Source of the DNA: Dawidia cretensis
GTDB taxonomy: Bacteria > Bacteroidota > Bacteroidia > Cytophagales > Cyclobacteriaceae
Length of the DNA stretch: 64,000 nucleotides
Assembly (NCBI RefSeq): GCF_018598175.1
Contig: NZ_JAHESE010000001.1
Span: 434,001 to 498,000, forward strand
Reading direction: 5' to 3'
Of this stretch, positions 7,853-15,912 are shown piece by piece (position 1 is the stretch's first letter; each line of letters begins with the position of its first letter). A model generated the notes under the pieces. It had not been told where the DNA came from, made no database searches, and was given only the letters and a program-made list of their open reading frames with translations. The position numbers and the translations under genes are program-made.

Positions 7853-7938
7853 TACCCAGAGCGGGAATCGAACCCGCACGACTATTACTAGCCACAGGAT
7901 TTTAAGTCCTGCGTGTCTACCAGTTCCACCATCCGGGC
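7853..7938 (-). tRNA. tRNA-Leu (anticodon UAA)
   Basis: 86 nt. On the minus strand it begins GCCCGGATGGTGGAACTGGT and ends GGGTTCGATTCCCGCTCTGGG plus T and discriminator A. The acceptor stem GCCCGGA pairs with TCTGGGT (two G-U pairs). The anticodon stem-loop CAGGA-CTTAAAA-TCCTG gives anticodon UAA. The long variable arm (GTGGCTAGTAATAGTCGT) is right for leucine. CCA is not encoded. It lies downstream of tRNA-Gly with a hairpin between them. Confidence 0.95.
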
Positions 7939-7978
7939 AGGGATGTTGTTTTAGGGCTTTGGCATCGCTCTAAAACAC

Positions 7979-8007
7979 AAAAAGTGCGAGATAAACCCAC
8001 ACTTTTT
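7979..8007 (-). terminator. hairpin between tRNA-Gly and tRNA-Leu
   Basis: AAAAAGTG (7979-7986) pairs with CACTTTTT (8000-8007), 13-nt loop. It may terminate the tRNA-Gly transcript or be a processing signal in a joint transcript. A second hairpin, GTTTTAG/CTAAAAC, lies between it and tRNA-Leu (about 7946-7976). Confidence 0.55.
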
Positions 8008-8044
8008 ATTCTTTCTGTCGCAACGGCTATTGCCGGTGTGACTT

Positions 8045-8118
<74 letters not shown>

Positions 8119-8151
8119 GGGATCTCCCATAGCTCTTTCGCTAAGGGAGTG

Positions 8152-8181
8152 CAAATTTAGTGAGGGTTTGTAATATTCCAA
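8152..8181 (-). promoter_or_regulatory. promoter of tRNA-Gly
   Basis: On the minus strand TAAATTTG (8159-8152) is an exact match to the Bacteroidota -7 motif TAnnTTTG. A TTGG at 8181-8178, 18 nt upstream, is a near match to the -33 TTTG. It overlaps an inverted repeat GTGAGGGT/ACCCTCAC that could end transcription of the desaturase gene just before. Confidence 0.6.
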
Positions 8182-8207
8182 CACCCTCACAAATTTTTTT
8201 GAAAAAG

Positions 8208-9146
8208 TTACGCAGATTTCTTCAATTCCTGCTCATACTCCCGCTTTAGCTGGGCGGCGTGGGCCCGGTTCTTCGAAAGTAGTATATGCTTGGGCACTGC
8301 CTTCAGGTCCCAGATCAGTCCGACCGCCTGGAAGCTTCGCAGTATATAGTACGTTATATCAATCTCCCACCAGAAGAAACCCTGACGCGCAGCCACTTCA
8401 TAATAATGGTGGTTGTTGTGCCAGCCTTCGCCCATCGTCAGGAGCGCCAGCCAGATGCTGTTACGACTCTCGTCGTTCGACTCGTACCGCTGCGTGCCGA
8501 ACTTGTGCATAATCGAGTTGATCGAGAACGTAGCATGGTACAAAATTACCGTGCTTAAAAAGAAGCCGATGAACAGGGACGAGAAGCCGGCCGTGGTAAA
8601 CATATCTTGTATACCCTCTCCGTTGACGATACCCCCGAGCGCCATGACCACCAGGGCCAGGATGGTCGGCGGTACGAGATAATGTTTGTTGAGCCACATC
8701 AGCTCCGGATACTTGGCGTAGTCACCGATGGTTTTGTAGTCGGTCTCTTTAAAGTCGGGGCCGACGATCCAGCCAATGTGCGAGTACCAGAAGCCATAAA
8801 TCTTCATGGAGTGCGGATCGGCCGGGGTGTCACTGTGGCGGTGGTGATGACGGTGGTGTGCCGCCCACCAGAGTACGCCCTTCTGCGCCGTGGTCTCCGA
8901 CATAAATGCGATGACGAATTGAAACCAGCGTGAAGTTGTATACGAGCGGTGTGCAAAGTAGCGGTGGTAGCCGCCCGTCACCCAGAACATGCGGGTGAAA
9001 TATAGTACGGCACACACCGTCCAGTCGAACCAGGTGGCACCTGTGTACAAAGCAGCCAAAGGAACCAGGTGAACAGCGAAAAACGCTACTTCCTGAACCA
9101 TGATTGGTTTGCTTCTTACTTCTGGTGTTGCTGATGGATTTGTCAT
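8208..9146 (-). CDS. acyl-CoA / fatty acid desaturase
   Basis: 312 residues. Membrane di-iron desaturase that puts a cis double bond (usually delta-9) into acyl chains and so sets membrane fluidity. The three histidine boxes are HRYFAH (61-66), HHRHHH (97-102) and HNNHH (243-247), and four membrane helices fit between them. The C-terminal Lys/Glu-rich helix is typical. A TAnnTTTG element at 9224-9231 on the minus strand, 78 bp before the ATG, is the likely promoter. The gene is alone, followed by tRNA genes. A second, diverged desaturase is at 48206-48976. Confidence 0.93.
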   Translation of the reverse strand: MTNPSATPEVRSKPIMVQEVAFFAVHLVPLAALYTGATWFDWTVCAVLYFTRMFWVTGGYHRYFAHRSYTTSRWFQFVIAFMSETTAQKGVLWWAAHHRHHHRHSDTPADPHSMKIYGFWYSHIGWIVGPDFKETDYKTIGDYAKYPELMWLNKHYLVPPTILALVVMALGGIVNGEGIQDMFTTAGFSSLFIGFFLSTVILYHATFSINSIMHKFGTQRYESNDESRNSIWLALLTMGEGWHNNHHYYEVAARQGFFWWEIDITYYILRSFQAVGLIWDLKAVPKHILLSKNRAHAAQLKREYEQELKKSA

Positions 9147-9223
9147 TATGCTTATTCGGGTTGTTTACGTGTTTAATCGGGTTGCGAAGTCGCCGTTTTT
9201 CCGTCGCGCCTGCAGATCAAACA

Positions 9224-9231
9224 CAAAGGTA
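9224..9231 (-). promoter_or_regulatory. -7 element of the desaturase promoter
   Basis: TACCTTTG on the minus strand is an exact TAnnTTTG match, 78 bp upstream of the ATG at 9146. A CAAA (TTTG on the minus strand) at 9244-9247 is too close (12-nt spacer) to be a standard -33 box, so only the -7 part is supported. Confidence 0.45.
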
Positions 9232-9385
9232 ACGCATTCAGTTCAAAGGAGTTTGGGGATGTAATATTCTTGCCGAACCGTCTGCATATACGCCAAAAAA
9301 GTTCACTTCTACACTGACAAGCGTCAGTTCAGTTAAAGGTCGTTCTACCCGGTGAAGGGTAGTCAATTGTTTGTACGAATTAGCG

Positions 9386-9393
9386 TATCTTTG
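9386..9393 (+). promoter_or_regulatory. -7 element of the sigma factor promoter
   Basis: TATCTTTG matches TAnnTTTG exactly and lies 15 bp before the ATG at 9409, giving a very short leader. It helps to choose that start over the in-frame ATG at 9352, which lies upstream of the promoter. Confidence 0.5.
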
Positions 9394-9408
9394 CAGCGGA
9401 TTGACGCC

Positions 9409-10023
9409 ATGAGCCACGCACAGACCATAGCCCTGTATCAGCCGATGCTGCATACGATCGCCTACAACCTGGTACGCTGTAAGCAGGATGCGGAAGATAT
9501 CGTACAAGAGACTTTTGTGCGCTGGCTGAGTGTTGATCAACAGAAGATCGATAATACCAAGGCGTACCTTATTCGCGCGGTGACGAACAACTGTTTGAAT
9601 CATCTTAATTCGTTGCGCAAGAAGAAGGAGGATTGTCTCGACAACATGGCCGAGATCATCAAACACTTCAAAGAAACCAACCTCGCGCACCTCGATCTCG
9701 ACATCCACCTCGCTGCTGCTTTTAAAGTATTGCATACGAAACTTGAACCGCTGGAGCGTGCGGTGTATCTGCTGAAGGAAGTTTTTGACTTCGATTATGA
9801 AGACCTGCAGGAGATGCTCGACAAGAAAAAAGAACACTGCCGCCAGCTTCTCTGCCGGGCCAAGAAAAAATTGAGCGAGGAAACGTCGCGCATCAATTTC
9901 GAGCTGCCGGATACCTCGAAGCTGATGGAAAGCTTTCGCAATGCTTGCCACTTCGGTAACGCCAGCGACCTGGTGCACGAGCTGAAGAAAGACATTGCTA
10001 CCGCCATCAGCAAAAAGTTCTAA
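9409..10023 (+). CDS. RNA polymerase sigma factor, ECF-type
   Basis: 204 residues from ATG 9409 (an upstream ATG at 9352 would place the promoter motif inside the gene). Region 2 is seen in LVRCKQDAEDIVQETFVRWL, and region 4 in PLERAVYLLKEVFDFDYEDL with a helix-turn-helix ending KEHCRQLLCRAKKKL. The last 40 residues (ESFRNACHFGNASDLVHELK) look like the start of a SnoaL-like extension as in ECF41/SigJ sigma factors, here cut short. No anti-sigma gene is adjacent: the neighbours are a divergent desaturase and convergent recG. It may control stress or membrane genes; target unknown. Confidence 0.85.
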   Translation: MSHAQTIALYQPMLHTIAYNLVRCKQDAEDIVQETFVRWLSVDQQKIDNTKAYLIRAVTNNCLNHLNSLRKKKEDCLDNMAEIIKHFKETNLAHLDLDIHLAAAFKVLHTKLEPLERAVYLLKEVFDFDYEDLQEMLDKKKEHCRQLLCRAKKKLSEETSRINFELPDTSKLMESFRNACHFGNASDLVHELKKDIATAISKKF

Positions 10024-10087
10024 TCGCCGGCTGGCCATCAGCCATCTTATTTCTCTGTTATCTTTTTGTTACGCAAACCGCAGGCGA

Positions 10088-12181
10088 CTAGCTGATGCGA
10101 CTCCAATTGACCCCTGTTTTTCGCATGGAGTCAATTTGCAGTCGGATGAGTTTGTTTTCCGGCTTTTCAAGCTCGGGGTCATCTTTCAGAATTTCTTTGG
10201 CGAGCTCGCGGGCCTCTTGTAAAATGGCGCCGTCCGTAGAAAGGTCGGCCACGAGCAGGTCGAGCGCACCACTTTGTTGGGTGCCCATCAGGTCGCCGGG
10301 ACCGCGCAGCTTCAGGTCGGTTTCAGCAATGTCAAAGCCATTCGTCGTGCGCACCATGGTCTCGATGCGCGTTTTGGAGTCTGCGCCGAGCTTATTGTTG
10401 GTCATCAGAATGCAATACGATTGCTCACCACCGCGGCCGACCCGGCCGCGCAGCTGGTGCAATTGCGAAAGGCCGAAGCGCTCGGCATTTTCAATCACCA
10501 TCACCGAAGCGTTTGGAACGTCGACGCCTACTTCGATAACCGTGGTCGCTACCATGATCTTGGTTTCGGCTTTTATAAAACGGGCCATTTCGTAGTCTTT
10601 GGCCTCAGGCTTCATTTTGCCATGCAAGATGCTGACAGCAATATCCGGAAATGCGCGACAGACACTTTCATATCCGTCCATGAGATGTTTCAGGTCCAGC
10701 TTTTCGGACTCGTCAATGAGTGGGTAAACCATATAGACCTGGCGGCCGAGTGCGATCTCCTTCCGAAGGAATTCATTGACCTGCAATCGATGGGCATCAA
10801 ATTTGTGTAGCGTTTTGATAGGCTTCCGGCCGGCGGGTAGCTGGTCGATCGTCGAAATATCGAGGTCTCCATAAAGTGTCATTGCCAGTGTTCTGGGGAT
10901 GGGAGTCGCCGTCATGACCAATATATGGGGATACATATCCACATTTTTTTGCCACAATTTTGAGCGCTGGGCGACCCCGAAACGATGTTGTTCGTCAATG
11001 ATCGAGAGTCCCAAATTGTTGAATTGTACTACTTCTTCCAGCAACGCATGGGTGCCAATGAGGATCTTTAACTCCCCCGATAATAGTCCTTCGTGAATTA
11101 CTTTTCGTTCCGACTTTTTGGTGGATCCGGTAAGCAACGCGATGGGTAGCTGCATGCTGTCGGCATAGCGCTTCAAGTTCTTGTAGTGTTGCTGGGCCAG
11201 GATTTCGGTGGGGGCCATGAGGGCAGCCTGCGCGTTGCCGGCCAGGATGACCAACATGCAAATGAAGGCAACGATGGTTTTGCCGCTGCCGACGTCGCCC
11301 TGGAGTAAGCGGTTCATTTGCTTGCCCGACTTCAGGTCGGTATATATTTCGCGAATGACTTTCTTCTGGGCATCGGTCAGCGCAAACGGCAGGTGGTCGT
11401 TGTAGAAGGTCGTCAGCAGGCGGGCGTCTTGAAACACCTGGCCGCTGAACTTTTCCTGTCGTACCACCTTCATTTTCAGGAGTCTAAGCTGAATATAGAA
11501 GAGCTCTTCGAACTTGAGCCGCTGTTGGGCTTGTGCCAGCTGGTCGGCTGTTTGAGGAAAATGTTTATACTGTAGTGCGTCCTTTTTGGAGATCAACTGG
11601 TACTTGTCGGTGACACTGCCGGGTAATGTTTCGCGTATATGGTCGGCTGCTTTGACTAACAACTCCTGCATCAGTTTGGCGATGGCCTTACTGTCTACAT
11701 GTCGGCTCTTTAATGTTTCGGTTAGGGAATATACCGGATGTAGGGTACCACCCTTCTCATTCTTTGGGGTAAGCAGCTCTATTTCCGGGTGCGCTATGTT
11801 GAATTTACTTCCAAAACGTGTGGGCTTGCCAAACACAACGTACTGTACACCGGGTTTGATTTTATCCTGCACCCAGGCTATACCTTTAAACCATACAAGC
11901 TCCAGTTCATCGGTTCCATCACTAATATGGGCCACCAATCTTTTTTTGAACCCTGCACCTATAATTTCTTTGCGAATCAATGTACCTTTGATCTGTACAT
12001 ACGGCATCTCATCATAAATGTCATTTATGGCATAAATTTTTACACGATCCTCATGCCGAAACGGGTAGTATTGGATCAAGTCGCCGAATGTAAAAATGTT
12101 TAATTCTTTGTTAAGCAACGATGAACGTTGTGGACCTACGCCTTTTAAGTATTCGATGGGTGTTTCAAAAAATGAGGCCAT
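10088..12181 (-). CDS. recG: ATP-dependent DNA helicase RecG
   Basis: 697 residues from the ATG at 12181 (MASFFETPIEYLKGVGPQR, the usual RecG beginning; the frame is open to 12211). RecG reverses stalled replication forks and branch-migrates Holliday junctions. Wedge/OB domain at about 55-140; Walker A GDVGSGKT at 295-302; DEQH box at 396-399; C-terminal helicase lobe with QLRGRVGRGGEQSYC. Normal length. Its stop is 64 bp from the convergent sigma factor stop. Cytoplasmic, housekeeping. Confidence 0.96.
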   Translation of the reverse strand: MASFFETPIEYLKGVGPQRSSLLNKELNIFTFGDLIQYYPFRHEDRVKIYAINDIYDEMPYVQIKGTLIRKEIIGAGFKKRLVAHISDGTDELELVWFKGIAWVQDKIKPGVQYVVFGKPTRFGSKFNIAHPEIELLTPKNEKGGTLHPVYSLTETLKSRHVDSKAIAKLMQELLVKAADHIRETLPGSVTDKYQLISKKDALQYKHFPQTADQLAQAQQRLKFEELFYIQLRLLKMKVVRQEKFSGQVFQDARLLTTFYNDHLPFALTDAQKKVIREIYTDLKSGKQMNRLLQGDVGSGKTIVAFICMLVILAGNAQAALMAPTEILAQQHYKNLKRYADSMQLPIALLTGSTKKSERKVIHEGLLSGELKILIGTHALLEEVVQFNNLGLSIIDEQHRFGVAQRSKLWQKNVDMYPHILVMTATPIPRTLAMTLYGDLDISTIDQLPAGRKPIKTLHKFDAHRLQVNEFLRKEIALGRQVYMVYPLIDESEKLDLKHLMDGYESVCRAFPDIAVSILHGKMKPEAKDYEMARFIKAETKIMVATTVIEVGVDVPNASVMVIENAERFGLSQLHQLRGRVGRGGEQSYCILMTNNKLGADSKTRIETMVRTTNGFDIAETDLKLRGPGDLMGTQQSGALDLLVADLSTDGAILQEARELAKEILKDDPELEKPENKLIRLQIDSMRKTGVNWSRIS

Positions 12182-12346
12182 TCTGGGAATTGCTCGAAGA
12201 AAACGTTTCAAAGTAACAATTTATAAACAACGTATAATCTTTTTCTGCGTTAGAGGGCTTTGTAGCACATAATCTGGTTACAAAACGATGTTTGGCTTAA
12301 TCAAGAGGCGCGAAAGAGGGGATGCGAAAAAAGCGAAGAGGGATTT

Positions 12347-12637
12347 ATGAAAATTGATTCGAAGATCTTTAAAGGCATTCAGTACGTAGAGGTAAATCAA
12401 CTTCCGTCTGAACAGTCCAACAGCATTCTGAAAACGTTTGAAGAGGATAGTTTTATCAAAATCCTCAAGGATGGAAAGATTCTATCCGGTTGTATTCAGT
12501 ATAGAGATTACGAAGCATGGTATCACACCGTGTATCGTCCCGGCACACAACCGTTTGTAGAAAAAGCTTCCAAGCTAAAGCAGCACGTTGCCCTGGTCGA
12601 AGAAGATACAGCAGTGTCAGTTCAACACAACGAATGA
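12347..12637 (+). CDS. small protein of unknown function
   Basis: 96 residues, not recognised. ATG at 12347 is preceded by a purine-rich GAAGAGGGATTT that can serve as ribosome binding site. No signal peptide or membrane helix; a charged alpha/beta protein with the segment FIKILKDGKILSGCIQYRDYEAW in its middle (quoted here as a region, residues 33-55). It is divergent from recG and ends 3 bp before the convergent nitronate monooxygenase gene. Codon use resembles its neighbours, which supports it as a real gene. Confidence 0.65.
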   Translation: MKIDSKIFKGIQYVEVNQLPSEQSNSILKTFEEDSFIKILKDGKILSGCIQYRDYEAWYHTVYRPGTQPFVEKASKLKQHVALVEEDTAVSVQHNE

Positions 12638-12640
12638 CTG

Positions 12641-13579
12641 TTAGGAGTACACGCGCTTGCGTAACTCCTGATATTCCTGCCACATGTCACGTAGTATATC
12701 TGCTGCCGGCTGAACTTGCCGAAGGGCGCCGGCTACCTGGCCAATCTCTAATTCACCCGCGTCGAGGTCTCCTTCAAATATACCGAGGCGAGCGCGACGC
12801 TTACCCAACAGTGTGCTGAGTTCTTGCACGCTTGCACCTTGCCGCTCGGCGGCTTGCACTTCATCCGAAAACTTATTACGAATCAGGCGCACCGGCGCCA
12901 GCTGTTTTAAGATCAGCACCGTTTCACCTTCTGTAGATGTGGTGACACGTTGTTTGAACCGTTCATGTGCAGAAGATTCTTCACTTACTGCAAAGCGACT
13001 GCCGACCTGAAAGCCATCGGCACCCAACGCTTCACACGCCAACATGGCACGACCACTCGCAATACCACCCGCAGCCAACAGGGGTACGGTGATAGCATCG
13101 CGCACCATGGGAATCAATACCAATGTGGTGGTCTCTTCACGACCATTGTGGCCGCCGGCCTCGAAGCCTTCCGCAACAATTGCGTCGGCGCCTGCCTGCA
13201 CAGCCTTTAATGCAAATTTGACACTCGACACTACGTGCACCACGGTAATACCGGCTTGTTTCAGAAAGCCAGTCCATGTGCCGGGGTTGCCGGCCGATGT
13301 AAAGACTATCGGCACTCGTTCTTCAACAATGATGTTCATCAGCAGATCGATCTCCGGATACAGCAACGGCACGTTTACACCAAACGGTTTGGTGGTGGCC
13401 GCTTTACACTTTTGAATGTGTTCGCGAAGTACTGCCGGGTACATGGAGCCGGCGCCGATCAGGCCCAGGCCGCCGGCATTGCTCACGGCCGAGGCCAATC
13501 GCCAACCGCTGCACCACACCATGCCGGCTTGAACAATGGGAATCTCGATCTTGAAAAGTTGTTGAATTCGCTGGTTCAT
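12641..13579 (-). CDS. nitronate monooxygenase / FabK-like FMN enzyme
   Basis: 312 residues. TIM-barrel flavin enzyme of the 2-nitropropane dioxygenase family. Visible marks: IPIVQAGMVWCSG near the N-terminus (FMN site), AEGFEAGGHNGRE around 136-148 with the conserved GGHxG, and AAGGIASGRAM with GADGFQVGSRF for phosphate binding. The family oxidises toxic nitronates or, as FabK, reduces enoyl-ACP; the sequence alone does not decide, and no fatty acid synthesis gene is next to it. Preceded by an unusually long leader (13580-13947 region). Cytoplasmic. Confidence 0.85.
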   Translation of the reverse strand: MNQRIQQLFKIEIPIVQAGMVWCSGWRLASAVSNAGGLGLIGAGSMYPAVLREHIQKCKAATTKPFGVNVPLLYPEIDLLMNIIVEERVPIVFTSAGNPGTWTGFLKQAGITVVHVVSSVKFALKAVQAGADAIVAEGFEAGGHNGREETTTLVLIPMVRDAITVPLLAAGGIASGRAMLACEALGADGFQVGSRFAVSEESSAHERFKQRVTTSTEGETVLILKQLAPVRLIRNKFSDEVQAAERQGASVQELSTLLGKRRARLGIFEGDLDAGELEIGQVAGALRQVQPAADILRDMWQEYQELRKRVYS

Positions 13580-13947
13580 ACGAGTTGAAAAAATAGTTAA
13601 TCCGGTTCATTTTCTGTCCCCAATTTGTGCAAAGATTTGTGCAGCTTTTTAGGGCTGTTTTTTGGTAGAAAAAAAGGCCCTTTTTTGGGCCTCCAAAGTT
13701 GTCCACAAATTCGAGACGGTCTGTTTTAGGTCTAACTTGTTGATTATCATTGCGGTGAGAGGAAACATAATGGTAATGTGGATAAAAGGTTTAAAATGTG
13801 GAAATCTTTTGTTGCTTTATTTCAAGCTATTATAACTACCTGAATTTTAAGGTTTTTCGGGGTTATAAATGAAAGCTTTTCATCAGGTTCCATAAACATT
13901 TTGGCCGGTGTTTTGAACATCCCGGTTTTCCAAACGTTTTTTACACC
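13580..13947. other. 368-bp divergent intergenic region with terminator and DnaA boxes
   Basis: No gene is seen here. It lies between the starts of the minus-strand nitronate monooxygenase gene and the plus-strand TlpA-like gene. It contains a terminator-like hairpin read on the minus strand (13669-13691), a direct repeat TTTGTGCA at 13624-13631 and 13636-13643, a DnaA-box-like TTGTCCACA (13699-13707) and a perfect DnaA box TGTGGATAA (13778-13786). The promoters must be inside but no exact TAnnTTTG was found. Confidence 0.6.
13669..13691 (-). terminator. terminator-like hairpin in the leader of the nitronate monooxygenase gene
   Basis: On the minus strand GGCCC-AAAAAA-GGGCC is followed directly by seven T residues (plus-strand A run at 13669-13675). 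It faces the gene starting at 13579 and lies 90 bp upstream, with no minus-strand gene before it. It could be an attenuator, or the end of a short RNA started in the 13700-13947 region. Confidence 0.65.
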
Positions 13948-14418
13948 ATGAAAAAAATAGTTGCCTTTTTGCTCTTGTCTGCGTCATATTGCTCGGTACA
14001 AGCACAGACTGCCACAGTCGTGAAATTTGATCGCATCGAAAAGATCATAAAGACCCAAACCGACGAGGTGCAGGTCATTAACTTTTGGGCGACCTGGTGC
14101 GCACCCTGTGTAAAAGAGCTGCCATTGTTTGAAAAGTTGGGAGCCGAAACACCAGGTGTGAAAGTAACGTTGGTAAACCTGGACTTTGCCGACAAGATTG
14201 AGAAGGTGAATGCCTTTATGAACCGGAAGAGCATCAAGTCGGAAACGGTGCTGCTGGACGAGATCGACTACAACACCTGGATCGACAAAGTTGACGCATC
14301 GTGGCAGGGGGCGATTCCTGCGACGCTGATCGTTAATACCCGCACCGGTCGCAGAAAATTTGTTGAACGCGAGTTAGCAGATGGCGAACTTCAGCAGCTC
14401 ATTGCTTCTGTACAGTGA
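13948..14418 (+). CDS. TlpA-like thioredoxin-fold protein
   Basis: 156 residues. N-terminal signal peptide MKKIVAFLLLSASYCSVQAQ, then a thioredoxin fold with the active site WCAPC (50-54) and cis-proline in AIPATLIVN near 131-134. This is the TlpA/ResA type: an exported disulfide reductase with a role in periplasmic redox balance or cytochrome c maturation. The next gene, 41 bp downstream, also encodes an exported redoxin, so the two are likely an operon ending at the terminator at 15097. Confidence 0.88.
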   Translation: MKKIVAFLLLSASYCSVQAQTATVVKFDRIEKIIKTQTDEVQVINFWATWCAPCVKELPLFEKLGAETPGVKVTLVNLDFADKIEKVNAFMNRKSIKSETVLLDEIDYNTWIDKVDASWQGAIPATLIVNTRTGRRKFVERELADGELQQLIASVQ

Positions 14419-14459
14419 CCTTAAAAAGTATCGATAACAACCCATAACAGTCTCTCTAT

Positions 14460-15074
14460 ATGAAAATACAAAGTATTGCATGGACACTGGCGGTATTCTC
14501 CCTGCTGATTTTTTTCGCAGGCCGCCCCCCGGGCTATCAGGTAGGAGATACGGTGGCTACGTTCAAGCTCAAGAATGTAGATGGCAAGATGGTATCCTTA
14601 TCAGACTATCAGTCGGGTAAGGGTTTAATTGTAGTGTTTGACTGCAACACCTGTCCGTTTTCAAAAGCTTATAACGACCGCATTCAGGCGCTGAATAAGA
14701 AGTACGCGGCGCAGGGGTTTCCACTGGTGGCGATTAATGCCAACAGTCCGGAGCTTTCGCCGGGTGATTCGTTCGACAACATGGTGGCGCTGGCCAAACG
14801 CGAGAAATATGACTTTCCGTATTTGGTAGACGAGTCGCAAGGAGTGGCCCGGGCTTTTGGCGCCTCCAACACGCCACATGTATTTGTGCTTAAGAAAGAA
14901 GGCAACGATTTTAAAGTGGCCTATATCGGGGCGATCGACAATAATAGCCGCGACGCCGATGCTGCTGAAAAAAAATATGTAGAAGAGGCCATTCAGGCAC
15001 TGTTGGCCAATAAACCCGTACCGACCGAACGGACCAAAGCCATCGGCTGTGGTATCAAGTGGAAGAATGTATAA
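14460..15074 (+). CDS. exported redoxin (AhpC/TSA-thioredoxin family)
   Basis: 204 residues. An N-terminal hydrophobic segment (5-20) looks like a signal anchor or signal peptide. The redoxin domain starts at YQVGDTVATFKLKNVDG, and the motif FDCNTCPFSKAYNDR puts cysteines at 62 and 65, the CxxC of the thioredoxin-like branch. The pattern SNTPHVFVL carries the cis-proline. Peroxide reduction or thiol-disulfide exchange at the membrane surface is the likely role. Second gene of a two-gene unit with the TlpA-like protein. Confidence 0.85.
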   Translation: MKIQSIAWTLAVFSLLIFFAGRPPGYQVGDTVATFKLKNVDGKMVSLSDYQSGKGLIVVFDCNTCPFSKAYNDRIQALNKKYAAQGFPLVAINANSPELSPGDSFDNMVALAKREKYDFPYLVDESQGVARAFGASNTPHVFVLKKEGNDFKVAYIGAIDNNSRDADAAEKKYVEEAIQALLANKPVPTERTKAIGCGIKWKNV

Positions 15075-15096
15075 TTGTTGATACTCCCGTTAAGAC

Positions 15097-15137
15097 AGGC
15101 CTCCCGGTGCAAGTACAACCCGAGAGGCCTTTTTTTT
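15097..15137 (+). terminator. intrinsic terminator of the redoxin pair
   Basis: AGGCCTCCCGG (15097-15107) pairs with CCGAGAGGCCT (15120-15130) with one mismatch, followed by a T run to 15137. It is 22 bp after the stop at 15074; the A-poor left side makes it mainly a plus-strand terminator, also facing the end of comF. Confidence 0.9.
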
Positions 15138-15150
15138 GCGTTGTGTTTTG

Positions 15151-15849
15151 TCAAGCTGCTGCAATACAGGCGATGCGGATTTCGCCGCAGCCAGCATTGG
15201 TCAGGGCACGGACGCATGCTTCCAGGGTGGCGCCGGTGGTAACGACATCATCTACCAGCAGCAGATTCTTTCCGGCTATTTCACGTGAAACGTTTATACG
15301 AAATACATTTTGTACGTTTTCCCACCGTTCGAGCCTGGTTTTGCGTGTTTGGGTGATCGTCTTGACGGTACGCACGACCGCTTTTTCGGAATACGGAATA
15401 CGTAAGGCTGATGCCAGTCCGGCGGCAAAACAGGCGCTTTGATTGTATCCGCGCTTTCGCTGTCGACTGGGGTGAAGTGGAATCGGTACGATCAGGTCAA
15501 ACGATGCGGCCTGGTCGGTTTGCAATAATCGCGCACCGTATAATTCGCCGAGCGCGTTTCCGAGCTCGGGCTGATGGCCGTACTTAAGCGCATATAACAA
15601 TCGCTGCACGCGACTGTCTTTGGAGAACTTCAAAAGCGCCTGTGCTGCGTGTATCGGCATAACGCCCGAGAGGCGTTGGTACAGCAGGTTTTTAGGGTCC
15701 AGGTGGTGGTCCGTGTACGGTAATTCGAGCAGGCACGCCGAGCAAATAACGGGTTCGCCTTTGACCCGCGGGTGGGTGCAGGCCGCACAAAGACGGGGAA
15801 AGAAGAGCGAAACAAAATCGGAAAAGATAGACTCGAGAGAATTCGCCAT
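15151..15849 (-). CDS. ComF family phosphoribosyltransferase-like protein
   Basis: 232 residues from ATG 15849 (MANSLESIFSDFVSLFFPR, the usual start; the frame is open upstream to 16035 across the neighbouring promoter). A zinc-binding part has CAAC (21-24) and CSAC (36-39). The phosphoribosyltransferase fold shows VPIPLHPSRQRKRGYNQ (121-137) and the PRPP loop LLVDDVVTTGAT (197-208). ComF proteins support DNA uptake and processing of internalised single strands; no other competence gene is near. A parS-like sequence lies inside the gene at 15277-15292. Confidence 0.9.
   Translation of the reverse strand: MANSLESIFSDFVSLFFPRLCAACTHPRVKGEPVICSACLLELPYTDHHLDPKNLLYQRLSGVMPIHAAQALLKFSKDSRVQRLLYALKYGHQPELGNALGELYGARLLQTDQAASFDLIVPIPLHPSRQRKRGYNQSACFAAGLASALRIPYSEKAVVRTVKTITQTRKTRLERWENVQNVFRINVSREIAGKNLLLVDDVVTTGATLEACVRALTNAGCGEIRIACIAAA
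15277..15292. other. parS-like site inside comF
   Basis: TATTTCACGTGAAACG matches the parS consensus TGTTNCACGTGAAACA at 14 of 16 positions, including the full TTCACGTGAAAC core. It is about 5.7 kb from the parS cluster at 20983-21206. Chance or a weaker ParB site; coding use of the same bases is unremarkable. Confidence 0.4.
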
Positions 15850-15912
15850 TTTTAGAAATATATTTGCCGACAACAGTGTTGTAAAATAAAAAATATTATC
15901 AACAAATACTTT

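Noticed and set aside
9238-10038. 266-codon minus-strand frame opposite the sigma factor
   Set aside because: The sigma factor has clear regions 2 and 4 in the plus frame; the opposite frame shows no family.
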